DNA of 64,000 nucleotides from S015-6 sp964384945 (GCA_964384945.1 CAYLMK010000008.1:62001-126000), one strand, 5' to 3'. Counted from the first letter of the stretch, positions 27,801 through 36,683 are shown. Notes: generated by a model from the sequence alone, not told the origin. Made by a program: numbers and translations.

Positions 27801-29261
27801 GAGAGCCGCCACTGCGTTCTGATTTGGTCCGAGAGGAAGCCCCGATTCGAGGGGATTGCGACTCTTGCTACCCCCATGGGTGAGCACGATATACCCCGTG
27901 CGTCCGAGAGGAAGCCCCGATTCGAGGGGATTGCGACCTCTATGAGCAACGAGGAAGGGGGACAACCCCTGCAGTCCGAGAGGAAGCCCCGATTCGAGGG
28001 GATTGCGACTCGGCACTGATAGGGGTTTGCTTCACAGAGCCTCTTTGTCCGAGAGGAAGCCCCGATTCGAGGGGATTGCGACCTGACGTCAACGACACCT
28101 TTGAGGGCAACCCACTGGTTGTCCGAGAGGAAGCCCCGATTCGAGGGGATTGCGACGGGGAGTCTACCGGTAGACTCAATGCAACGGATATCGTCCGAGA
28201 GGAAGCCCCGATTCGAGGGGATTGCGACTTTACGGCCTTGACAAACCTGTTTGGGGCCTCGACGGTCCGAGAGGAAGCCCCGATTCGAGGGGATTGCGAC
28301 TCATGTTCATGGCACTTCCTCCCTTTTCTTGGTTAGAGTCCGAGAGGAAGCCCCGATTCGAGGGGATTGCGACCAGGCCTGTATGTCTCGGTTCCCATAG
28401 TCGATCATGGTCCGAGAGGAAGCCCCGATTCGAGGGGATTGCGACCGTGACCCAGGGGCCATCGTTCGGGCTCTTGGATCTGGCCCGTCCGAGAGGAAGC
28501 CCCGATTCGAGGGGATTGCGACTTTGACAGCAATTTCGCAATACCGCTCTTCGATTTCGGTCCGAGAGGAAGCCCCGATTCGAGGGGATTGCGACGTATT
28601 CCAGTCTACCATGCCTTCCTCCTCCGGGTACGAGTCCGAGAGGAAGCCCCGATTCGAGGGGATTGCGACTCGCTAGAAATAAAGTTCGTTTTGCTGCGGC
28701 GGTTTGTCCGAGAGGAAGCCCCGATTCGAGGGGATTGCGACAGCTCCTGGACCTGCGCTGGAAACACGCCAGCGAGCAGTCCGAGAGGAAGCCCCGATTC
28801 GAGGGGATTGCGACTTCATAGTGATCGTTTCGGACAAACCTTCTGACTTGGTCCGAGAGGAAGCCCCGATTCGAGGGGATTGCGACAGAGTTCAAGGTTG
28901 TCGAGGTAGACTGACCCCCACAGCTCGTCCGAGAGGAAGCCCCGATTCGAGGGGATTGCGACGGCTGACCAGCTTGACCGCCGTCTCTGGCACGGTCAGG
29001 TCCGAGAGGAAGCCCCGATTCGAGGGGATTGCGACCTCAGCCGTGGCCCTTTTCAGGGCCTCGAACGTGCGTGCGTCCGAGAGGAAGCCCCGATTCGAGG
29101 GGATTGCGACTCGGGCTTCCGAAGGATACCGCAACGACTTCGGTATCCTGTCCGAGAGGAAGCCCCGATTCGAGGGGATTGCGACTTACTGTTCTGGCCG
29201 GAGAGGTGCAGCAACCAGATGCCCTGTCCGAGAGGAAGCCCCGATTCGAGGGGATTGCGAC
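24878..29261 (+). CRISPR. CRISPR array, 60 repeats of 36 bp
   Basis: I count 60 repeats and 59 spacers (35-41 bp). The repeat starts GTCCGAGAGG, has a weak internal palindrome CCCCGATTCGAGGGG and ends GGATTGCGAC. All copies look identical except the 17th (26056) and 31st (27089), which share an A-to-G change at position 12. The ATTGCGAC end, and the type III-B genes alongside, indicate + strand transcription and processing by Cas6 (46899-47873). No degenerate repeat was seen at the distal end. Many spacers are related to one another and antisense to inferred coding sequence (see findings). Confidence 0.98.
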
Positions 29262-29491
29262 TTTGGGGGAGGAAGTACCGCGCCCCTGTCACGCTGATCC
29301 AAGTCACCGCGGTGGATACGGCGATGTTGCCTGTTGCGATTAGAAACTGCCCGCCTCCTGTGACCGTATCTGTCAAAGCGCTCCCGTAAAGTACAAGTGA
29401 GCAAAACCGGAACGCCCGGCGATAGACTGTCAAAAAGCGGGCGTATCACACGTCTTGCCTGTACGGGGCACTGCTGACGGGAGGATCCAGC
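29262..29491. other. Region between array and TPR gene
   Basis: A 230-bp stretch after the last repeat. It shows no further repeat-like sequence and no supported gene. It should hold the promoter of the TPR-primase-cas1-cas2 operon if that is not read through from the array. Confidence 0.5.
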
Positions 29492-31060
29492 ATGGAAAGC
29501 TTACGAAAGAAAGGCGGGTTCGTATGGCGGCCTTTCGAAGGAATGGAATCGATGTTATCAACCCTTCCCTTCCAGGAACCGGAAGGCCTGCCGGCGTCTT
29601 CGGTTCCTCCTGAGACTTCGACATCCGCCGCGGAAGGGTTGCCCTCGGGGGCTGCAGCCGCCGTCTCTGCTGCCGCCGAGAGGGTGAACCCAGACAAGGG
29701 GGAGAAGGAGCGATATCCGGGCCCTTCGCCCTCTCAAGCCGCCGGCCAGTCTGATGGTAGCGAGAGGTTGCCTGAAGACTTTCTTCTCGCGGGCGGTTTT
29801 TCTCCCGGCATGCACGAACACGTCAAGCAGGAACTCCGGCGCGCAGTAGCCGAGGCCGAGGAACTCGTTCGCCAGAATCGTTGGCAGGACATCCTCGACC
29901 TCTTTTACCCCCTTGAGGACAAGGCCCCTGCCTTGGTCGAGACGGGCATGGACTACCAACTGCGGCTGAAGGTTGCCTTTGCCCTGGGGCAGTCCGGCCG
30001 ATTTGAGGAGGCTCTGAAGGCACTGGAGCCCGCTCTCAAGCTCCACCCGCAGGATTTCCATGTGCAAAGCGCCGCAGGATTCAACGCCTACCAGTCGCTT
30101 CTCAAGCGGAGAGAGCGCAAGGTAAGCCTCATACCCGAAGGGAAGCGGGAGAGGATTCAGCAAGCCCACGAACACTTCCGCCGGTGCCAAGAGTTGAGGC
30201 CCGACCATGTGACAAGCTTCTACAGGGAGGGGATGCTTTTCAAGGAGGTGGAAGGCAAGACGTTCAAGGCGGCCGCATGCTTCCGCCAGGCCATCCGCAA
30301 CTGGGAAACACTCTCCGAGGAAGACCGTAAGAGGCGCCATCAGGAGCGCCCGAAGTACATTCGCTCACTCTACCATCTTGCGTCCTGCCTTCTCGAAGAT
30401 GCAAATCCGCAGCGTGCGTTCGAGCTCCTGGAGCGCTGTGTTCGTGAAGACCATGGCGACGTTCTCTCTCCCGTTCACAAGCATTTCGCCATGGCCAAGG
30501 TACTTCATGCCATGGGCCGGTACAGGGAAGCACTGGAATACCTTGAAACCGCAGGCCATTCGGCTCGAGAGGGCGAGCCGACGGATTACATCTGGGAGCT
30601 TGCCGCTCGCTGCTGCCTTTATCAGGGAAATGCGCAGGAGGGGATGCGGTACTTGCAGAGGGTTCCTGAGCGGATCCGCAGGCACTACGTCCGGTGGACG
30701 GAGGCCGATCTGCTGGTCGCCTTGGGCAGGGACAACGAGGCGGAGCGGGTCCTCGTGCGGTCGGCCGAGCGGGACCGACGCTCACGGCACAAGGCTTTGT
30801 TGCGGTTGGCGCACCTGCACTACCGATGCGGCAAGCCGGAGCGCGCGCTCGAGGAGGCGGAGCAGGCCAACCGGTTCTACCGGGAAACGTTCGGCAACGA
30901 GTGCCAGGATGCCCTGTTCTGGATAGCAGGTTGCCTCCACAGACTGGGACGTACAGATGCGGCCGAGCAAACAATCTCGGCGCTGGAGGGACTCAATCCG
31001 GAGTATCCGAACCTGATTCGCATGAAGGAGAGAATCCGTGGAGGGCCTGAACATGGGTGA
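29492..31060 (+). CDS. TPR protein of the CRISPR adaptation operon
   Basis: A 522-residue protein. Residues 1-110 are Pro/Ser/Glu-rich and probably disordered; from about 110 to the end there are tandem tetratricopeptide-type helices (FEEALKALEPALKLHPQDF, AFELLERCV, YREALEYLETAG, ERALEEAEQANRFYRE). TPR arrays bind protein partners. The gene overlaps the primase-polymerase start by eight bases, so the two are coupled. In related CRISPR primase-polymerases of type A a TPR-like part can precede the polymerase in one chain, so this could be a split version; that comparison is from memory. ATG at 29492 after GGGAGG. Confidence 0.8.
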   Translation: MESLRKKGGFVWRPFEGMESMLSTLPFQEPEGLPASSVPPETSTSAAEGLPSGAAAAVSAAAERVNPDKGEKERYPGPSPSQAAGQSDGSERLPEDFLLAGGFSPGMHEHVKQELRRAVAEAEELVRQNRWQDILDLFYPLEDKAPALVETGMDYQLRLKVAFALGQSGRFEEALKALEPALKLHPQDFHVQSAAGFNAYQSLLKRRERKVSLIPEGKRERIQQAHEHFRRCQELRPDHVTSFYREGMLFKEVEGKTFKAAACFRQAIRNWETLSEEDRKRRHQERPKYIRSLYHLASCLLEDANPQRAFELLERCVREDHGDVLSPVHKHFAMAKVLHAMGRYREALEYLETAGHSAREGEPTDYIWELAARCCLYQGNAQEGMRYLQRVPERIRRHYVRWTEADLLVALGRDNEAERVLVRSAERDRRSRHKALLRLAHLHYRCGKPERALEEAEQANRFYRETFGNECQDALFWIAGCLHRLGRTDAAEQTISALEGLNPEYPNLIRMKERIRGGPEHG

Positions 31061-32780
31061 GCCGAGGGAAGAAAAACGGCAGGATCAGACACAGCCGACG
31101 GGCGACAAGACCGACTTCAAGCTCCTGCTCGATACCCTGGGCAGGAAGATCGTCGCAGGCTGCGCTGCAGAAGAGGTTGAAGGCAGCCTCTCGCGCGCGG
31201 AGGCCTGGCAGTCCCTGGTGCCTGAGGATGCCCTTCGCTGGTCCGCGCTGGCCCAGGCCGCAGGACTGACGCACGTGAGCCTGGAAATCCTCGAGTGGGT
31301 CACGAAAAAGCATCCAGGCGTCGAGCAGGCGTGGAGGGAACGAGTTGAACTCCTCAGACTCCTCGGTGCGCGGGACGACCTGGTGAAGTGCCGGCGCCAG
31401 GCTATCGAGGCCCTGGGCGAGGCAGACGCGAACCGCCTGCTTGCGGGGGATGGGGTGAGGGAGTCGCTCGTCGAGCCGATCCTTCCGCCTCGGCAGTCCC
31501 CCGAGGAAAGGCCAGGGCAGATTCCCGACGACCCCTGGAGCGACGAAGAAGGCGAGGATTTCGGCGACCCCTTTGTCCGCATGCGCAAAGAGGACGCATC
31601 CGTCCGTCTGTATATGGAGATCTTTCAAGGCCGCACCGACGTGTTCGCCAGGCAATGGTACGACGAGGAGACGGACGCGCAGGGGTATGTTCCGGTGCGC
31701 AGACCCTTGCTTGCCTCGGACGTACAGGATCATCTCAAGGGCAACCGAACTTACGGCATCTATCTCCTTGATCAGGAGAGTCGGGTTCGGGTCGGGGTGA
31801 TCGACGTGGATCTTATCCCCGCTTTCCGGGGGCGGAAGCTCTCGAAGGACGAATATGACCGACGCACGCGCGAGGAAACCTATCTCGTGGCGCGGTTGAC
31901 CGAGCTTTCCGCAGAGGTTGGCCTGTCCTGCGTGGCGGAGTTCACCGGAGGCAAGGGGTTCCATTTCTGGTATCCCTTCGAAGAATGGGTTGCGGCCGCG
32001 TCGGTTCGGGCGGCCCTTCGCGGGCTGGCCGCGAGAATCGAGGGAGACGTCTCCTGCTTTCAAATCGAGGTGTTCCCCAAGCAGGACACCCTGAGCGGCA
32101 AGGCCCTCGGGAATCTGGTCAAGCTCCCGCTCGGGGTGCATCGGGGTACCGGCAAGCCTTCTTTCTTCCTCGCGGCGCCGGACCGTTCCATGGAGAGCCA
32201 GCTCGCCTTCCTGCAAAAGGTCGCGAGAAACGGCGCTTCCTCGCTTGAAGCCCTTGCGGCCGCACAAGAAAGGGCAAAGGTCATTGTTCACCCCCGGCAC
32301 GAGGCGTGGGCGCGCGACTTTCCCGAGTTGGCCGTCCTCGAACAGAAGTGCCAGGTAATTGCCCAGATACTGGCCGTATGCCGAAGCTCCCGAAGCCTGA
32401 GCGTTCGCGAGGAGAAGGTGCTGCTTTACACGTTGGGGCACCTGCCGCAGGCGCGAAAGCTCCTGCATCATGTCTTCGAACAACTGCCCGAGTACAACAG
32501 ACCTCTTGTCGACTACAAGATTGCCAGGATCCGCGGCACGCCCCTGGGCTGCAGGCGCATTCACAGCCTCCTCGGGGACTCCGCGGATCCGACGCTGCCC
32601 TGCAGGTTCGAGGAGATGAACTCCGGCTACTGGACTCCTTTGCTGCACCTGGACGGAGGCGACCGCTATTGCGGCCTGCCGAAGAGCGAGAGGGTCGAAA
32701 GCCTCGAGGATGCCCTGGAAGCGCTGGACGTTTCGATCCGCCAGGTGCGCAGGTTCCTGAACGCATCGCCGCGCGGGTAG
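31053..32780 (+). CDS. CRISPR-associated primase-polymerase (AEP superfamily)
   Basis: A 575-residue protein with an archaeo-eukaryotic primase core. VGVIDVDLI near residue 251 carries the metal-binding Asp pair, TGGKGFHFW near 300 is the SGGKGxH-type motif, and KLPLGVHRGTGKPSFF near 360 is the nucleotide-binding segment. The N-terminal 170 residues are helical. The C-terminal part has conserved-looking Cys (LGCRRIH, LPCRFEE, YCGLPK) that may bind an Fe-S cluster or zinc. Such primase-polymerases occur with cas1/cas2 in type III loci and are thought to make or extend DNA during spacer acquisition. ATG at 31053 with GGAGGG seven bases upstream. Confidence 0.85.
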   Translation: MGEPREEKRQDQTQPTGDKTDFKLLLDTLGRKIVAGCAAEEVEGSLSRAEAWQSLVPEDALRWSALAQAAGLTHVSLEILEWVTKKHPGVEQAWRERVELLRLLGARDDLVKCRRQAIEALGEADANRLLAGDGVRESLVEPILPPRQSPEERPGQIPDDPWSDEEGEDFGDPFVRMRKEDASVRLYMEIFQGRTDVFARQWYDEETDAQGYVPVRRPLLASDVQDHLKGNRTYGIYLLDQESRVRVGVIDVDLIPAFRGRKLSKDEYDRRTREETYLVARLTELSAEVGLSCVAEFTGGKGFHFWYPFEEWVAAASVRAALRGLAARIEGDVSCFQIEVFPKQDTLSGKALGNLVKLPLGVHRGTGKPSFFLAAPDRSMESQLAFLQKVARNGASSLEALAAAQERAKVIVHPRHEAWARDFPELAVLEQKCQVIAQILAVCRSSRSLSVREEKVLLYTLGHLPQARKLLHHVFEQLPEYNRPLVDYKIARIRGTPLGCRRIHSLLGDSADPTLPCRFEEMNSGYWTPLLHLDGGDRYCGLPKSERVESLEDALEALDVSIRQVRRFLNASPRG

Positions 32781-32801
32781 GCGCACGGAGAGAACGCGGT
32801 T

Positions 32802-33833
32802 GTGGAAGCCCTTTACGTTCTGGAACCGGGAAGCTACATCCGCAAGGACGGCGATTCCCTCAAGATCGTCAAAGAGGGTGCCGCCGTGGCCGACATCCCG
32901 GCCTGCGGCCTCAAACGGCTGACCCTCGTGGGATACGTCTCCCTGAGCGGGTCGGTCCTCGATTTCCTTATCCGCCGCCGGATCGAGACCGTGTTCATGA
33001 CGCCCACGGGACGCTTCCGGGCCCGCCTCATGCTCGACGAGCATCCCCATGTGGCGCGCCGCCAGGCCCAGTACGCGAGACTTTCCGAAAAGGGGTTCGC
33101 CCTGGCTGCGGCCCGCAGGATCGTGGCCGCAAAGCTCGAAAACCAGGTTCGGCACCTGCGGCGGCGGGCCCGGGATCACGGAATCCAGGAACTCGACAAG
33201 ATCGCCGTGCGCATCCACGGACTGCAGAGGACCCTGCGAAACACGCAGGATCTGGAGGTCGCTCGGGGGGTCGAGGGCTACGGCACGCGCCTGTACTTCG
33301 AAGCCTTTCCGTTTCTGCTGCGCAACGATCTGTTCTCTTTCACGGGCCGGACCCGGCGGCCCCCCACGGATCCGGTCAACGCGATGCTCTCGTTTGTGTA
33401 CACGCTCCTTACGAATGAGGTGCTCGGGGCGATCAAGGCGGCAGGCCTGGACCCGTATCTGGGCGCCTTGCACGAGATTGCCCCGGGGCGGCCTTCGCTG
33501 GCCTGTGACCTCGTCGAGGAGTGGCGCGTCCTCGGGGACCGGCTGGTTCTCGGCCTGATCAACCGGAAGTATGTCACGCCGGACGACTTCGTCGTGCGGA
33601 GCAGAAGCCTCGCGGAGAAGGAGCCGGACCGGGTCCGCTCGGTCGAGATGAAGCCTGCGGCACTCAGGGCTCTCATCGCCAGCTACGAGAAGCAGATGCA
33701 GACGAGGATTTCGGCTGCATCTGCCGACGGTGCGCGACAGTATCGATGGCTGATCCATGAGCAAGTTCGCCGGTTTGCCAAATGCCTGGAGGAGGGGGAA
33801 CCAGCCTATGCGCCGTTCTGTCTCTCGAGCTAG
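32802..33833 (+). CDS. cas1: CRISPR integrase Cas1
   Basis: A 343-residue Cas1 that with Cas2 inserts new spacers at the leader end of the array. The N-terminal beta domain (LEPGSYIRKDGD) is followed by the helical catalytic domain. Metal ligands are the Glu of VEGYGTRLYF (near 157), the His of LHEIAPGRPSLA (near 224) and the acidic residues of CDLVEEW (near 238). GTG start at 32802, 21 bases after the primase-polymerase stop. Length is normal and no fusion is seen. Confidence 0.97.
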   Translation: MEALYVLEPGSYIRKDGDSLKIVKEGAAVADIPACGLKRLTLVGYVSLSGSVLDFLIRRRIETVFMTPTGRFRARLMLDEHPHVARRQAQYARLSEKGFALAAARRIVAAKLENQVRHLRRRARDHGIQELDKIAVRIHGLQRTLRNTQDLEVARGVEGYGTRLYFEAFPFLLRNDLFSFTGRTRRPPTDPVNAMLSFVYTLLTNEVLGAIKAAGLDPYLGALHEIAPGRPSLACDLVEEWRVLGDRLVLGLINRKYVTPDDFVVRSRSLAEKEPDRVRSVEMKPAALRALIASYEKQMQTRISAASADGARQYRWLIHEQVRRFAKCLEEGEPAYAPFCLSS

Positions 33834-33931
33834 CCAGGAGCGGGAAGGATCCGGCCGTATTGTGTGGGTACTGAAGGCCGAGCTTCGCCGCGGACAGATC
33901 GGCAGAACCATTCTTGTGAGGAGATTGAGCG

Positions 33932-34195
33932 ATGTCATGGTTTGCTTGCCAAATCTGTGGCCTTGAAACCGGGGAGAATCTGTGGTGGGCGGAGTTCCTG
34001 TCAGGCGAGCGCGGATTCCTGTGTGAGCAGTGCTACCGCCAATACTGGCGGGAGCTGGTTCGCGGGACGGTTTCGAGGTACAAACGGGACCGCTCAACCG
34101 GAAACTTGGTGAAAATCCCTAAGTTCCGGTCGGCCGATCAGGAGCGACGACCGACGATAGGCGCCGGAACCTCTGAAACCGATCGGGGGGCATGA
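33932..34195 (+). CDS. Small CxxC zinc-finger-like protein between cas1 and cas2
   Basis: An 87-residue protein with two Cys pairs, CQICG at residue 6 and CEQCY near 31, that could bind one zinc. A Trp/Tyr-rich, then basic tail follows (YWRELVRGTVSRYKRD). I know no standard Cas protein of this type. The ATG at 33932 has AGGAG upstream, and its place between cas1 and cas2 suggests a role in adaptation or control. Partner and function are unknown. Confidence 0.65.
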   Translation: MSWFACQICGLETGENLWWAEFLSGERGFLCEQCYRQYWRELVRGTVSRYKRDRSTGNLVKIPKFRSADQERRPTIGAGTSETDRGA

Positions 34196-34285
34196 GGCTC
34201 CTCCGTCTTTGTCGGGTTGCCCCCGAGGAGCCCATCGCTCAGCCCGATCCGGTTTCTCAGCGCCCACCGGTCTGGGAGTCCGGCC

Positions 34286-34564
34286 ATGTTCATCCTGGTT
34301 ACGTTCGACATCAGCAATGACCGGGTCCGGTACAAAGCGGTCAAATTGCTCAAGGGCTTCGGCGTGCGGGTGCAGAAGTCCGTCTTTGAGTGCCCCGCTC
34401 TCAACGAGCGGCAGTACCTCGAACTCAAAGACAGGATGGAGGCGGTAGTGGACCTGCGCACCGACTCCGTGCGCTACTACATCCTCTGCAAGGGCTGCAT
34501 CGGCAACGTGGAATGGACGGGCCTGGGCTCCCCGCCTTATGAGCAATCTTCCGCGTCGGTCTGA
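34286..34564 (+). CDS. cas2: CRISPR integrase subunit Cas2
   Basis: A 92-residue Cas2. It opens MFILVTFDISNDRVRYK with the conserved Asp at the end of the first strand, and contains GVRVQKSVFEC and VRYYILCKGC, all typical. It forms the central dimer of the Cas1-Cas2 integrase. The frame is open upstream to 34217, but the ATG at 34286 gives the family N-terminus. It ends the + strand adaptation operon. Confidence 0.95.
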   Translation: MFILVTFDISNDRVRYKAVKLLKGFGVRVQKSVFECPALNERQYLELKDRMEAVVDLRTDSVRYYILCKGCIGNVEWTGLGSPPYEQSSASV

Positions 34565-34658
34565 CGAGCAAACCTGGGGAACGATCCGATCTCTCGATCG
34601 CGAATTCTCAGTCGAAGACGCCTCTTCATTGCCGAGGAAGATCGAATCCGGTTGCTGC

Positions 34659-36146
34659 TTAACGGATGGTTGGGAATCTGTATCTTTCTAGAGTATTGCC
34701 CACCCCTAATTCCCCGCATACAACTCTGGAGTTCAATAGGAACTCCTTGAGATCTTCCAGGCTCTGTTGAACCTTCTTTCGTTTCAGCGACTTGGCAGTA
34801 AGCCCATGCTCGAATTCGCAACGGTTTCTCTGTTTCACCACAGCATCCAACTTTGGGAAGAAACTGTCGGGCAGTGCTTCTGGTTTCAGTGTGGCAAGCA
34901 ACTGGGCGCCAGTAGCCAAGCTGACTGGACCAGCAAGTTCTCTCTCCTGATATCCCGGCCCTATGAGCTTTCTCCCCAACTCATCAAACTTTTCCTTGTC
35001 AAGCGGTAAAGCTGAGTAGTCGGGGTTCTCGTCGTCAAGCCCATAGTAGGCCAACAGGGCAAGGTCTATGTATCGTTCCAGTGTAGCATACAGGAGCATG
35101 GCCGTGACACCATACTGACCCTGTTCAAAGGCCCTCTCGGCACTGGCGAGATGATTCATAATGAGTGGCCACCCGTCCTTCATGCTCCGGGGCTTCTGGC
35201 CAGAAAGAATATCCTTCGAGAGTCCGTCAAGTTCTTCTAGGACTCGGGACTGCTCTTGGATCTTTTCGAGAAGCCCGTCGCTCCAAGACCATTTCCCGGC
35301 GGGAGCGAACCTAGTGAGATGGTTTTTGAGTCTCTGAAGGGTTTCGCGAGCTTTTTCGAAATCAAAACGATGCCAGGCGCCGTATGCTCGTGAGAGGAAA
35401 TCGAGTGCCTCGGCTTCACGAGGTTCATACAGTCGTGTAGCCAGGATGTTGGCAAGCTCAGAGGCAGCCTCATAGTTGCCCCTTGTGTACGCCTCTTTGA
35501 TTCTGTCCAGATCCAGATCTCCGAAACTCTCTAACGGGTTGCTCAGCAGGCGGGGGTACTCGGTGCCTGCCAGAGGGATTCGGCTTTTGGGCAGGTATTC
35601 TCGGTAGTCTACATATACAATCCAGGCATTAATCAGAAAGCCCGCCAAAGAAGCCGCAGCCGACATCGATTTCTTTCCGCCCGTCGGATCTATGGCCACT
35701 TCACGGGGTCCCAGTCGATGCCGATCGACAAATCGCCGGACCTCCCTGTAAATCATGAGTTCCTCTCTCTCATCGTCAAGCTCTATTGTTGTGAAACGGT
35801 CTCGGGATATTCCAGACACGCGGCAGATGGTCTGTAAGACGCTTTCCGAACCAACCATCATCGAGGTAGACTCCCTGGTCCCAAGCAAGAGGATGTGCTC
35901 GGGATTTGCCCAAGCGGCCATAAGAGCTACCGGTTGCCAGGATAGGCCCAGAACGCTAACGAGAGCCTTGATTTTGGGTCGATCTCCAATAAAGCCGGTC
36001 AGGGAGAGGCGCGCGAAAAAAGGGGCAAAACCTGGACCGAAGTCATTTGCATAGATGGCATCTTGCTCCTCGCGGGCAGCCCGGCTCCATATGGCCTGAA
36101 TCTCCTTGAGATGTTCAGGCAGATTGGTACTGTCTGAATTCTGCAT
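34659..36146 (-). CDS. CARF-HEPN ribonuclease of the TIGR02710 (Csm6/Csx1-like) group
   Basis: A 495-residue accessory effector. The N-terminal Rossmann-like CARF part has ALVSVLGLSWQPVALM, ILLLGTRES and VAIDPTGGKKSMSAAA. This last is the signature of the TIGR02710 group and likely part of the cyclic-oligoadenylate pocket. The C-terminal half is a HEPN ribonuclease with the catalytic R-x4-H (R442 to H447 within RNRCEFEHG). It should cut RNA when Cas10 produces cyclic oligoadenylate. It is convergent with cas2 and stands apart from the effector operon. Confidence 0.87.
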   Translation of the reverse strand: MQNSDSTNLPEHLKEIQAIWSRAAREEQDAIYANDFGPGFAPFFARLSLTGFIGDRPKIKALVSVLGLSWQPVALMAAWANPEHILLLGTRESTSMMVGSESVLQTICRVSGISRDRFTTIELDDEREELMIYREVRRFVDRHRLGPREVAIDPTGGKKSMSAAASLAGFLINAWIVYVDYREYLPKSRIPLAGTEYPRLLSNPLESFGDLDLDRIKEAYTRGNYEAASELANILATRLYEPREAEALDFLSRAYGAWHRFDFEKARETLQRLKNHLTRFAPAGKWSWSDGLLEKIQEQSRVLEELDGLSKDILSGQKPRSMKDGWPLIMNHLASAERAFEQGQYGVTAMLLYATLERYIDLALLAYYGLDDENPDYSALPLDKEKFDELGRKLIGPGYQERELAGPVSLATGAQLLATLKPEALPDSFFPKLDAVVKQRNRCEFEHGLTAKSLKRKKVQQSLEDLKEFLLNSRVVCGELGVGNTLERYRFPTIR

Positions 36147-36369
36147 ATGTTGTCCCTTCCTCGGTCAAAGAAACACCGGAGGTCGTTCGTTCTCAGATCA
36201 CGCTTATGAGTATTGATTGTCTCATGGTCGTCTCTCGCTTCGTCATGCCGGACTTGATCCGGTATCCAGTAGCGCATGCGAATTTGCGCGTTCGCGGCAA
36301 TGACCGCCGTACCAGACAACTGGGAGACGGTTGGTAGGTTTGCGTGGGCCTTGCCATCAATATGCTCTC

Positions 36370-36580
36370 AGCAGAAATCACGACTGACCCTGAAAGCTGA
36401 ATTGTCTGCTCGTTTTCTTCCTCAGTGACGGGTTCATGCGGCCCCGGCCATTTCTTCCTCAGTGACGGGTTCATGCGGCCCCGGCCATCTTGCCTCGTAC
36501 GCGTACTTGGTTAGAATGACGGCATCTCTAACAGACTCTGGAACGGAAATGCCGTGAGCCTCAAATTCGCTAGCCAGTTC
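36370..36580 (-). pseudogene. HEPN-domain gene remnant with tandem duplication
   Basis: Reading leftward from 36580 gives SEFEAHGISVPESVRDAV, LTKYAYEARWPGPHEPVTEE and then debris, which matches the C-terminal part of small HEPN-domain proteins (partners of MNT nucleotidyltransferases). A 37-bp tandem duplication (36415-36451 and 36452-36488) breaks the frame, and a TAA at 36581-36583 cuts it upstream. No partner gene is visible. The rest of the 36147-36683 gap contains a partial REP-like repeat (36236-36300) and no gene. Confidence 0.6.
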
Positions 36581-36683
36581 TTAGAGGTCGTGGGTGCAAC
36601 GAAAAACACGTCCCACGTGTTGACAGACAGCCCTTAGTCACTGAAAGGCTCCCTCAGACGAGAGCCCGGGAGGGCTCCCTGTT

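Noticed and set aside
24878..29261. Self-targeting spacers against genes of this window
   Set aside because: By eye I found no spacer matching the surrounding genes, but a systematic comparison was not possible.
24907..29343. Many open frames through the array with repeating ERKPRFEGIAT, REEAPIRGDCD or RNPLESGLPLG
   Set aside because: They are translations of the CRISPR repeat, not proteins.
31053..32780. TOTE-system or plasmid primase
   Set aside because: No helicase or conflict-system partners are next to it; its place between a coupled TPR gene and cas1 favours a CRISPR-associated primase-polymerase.
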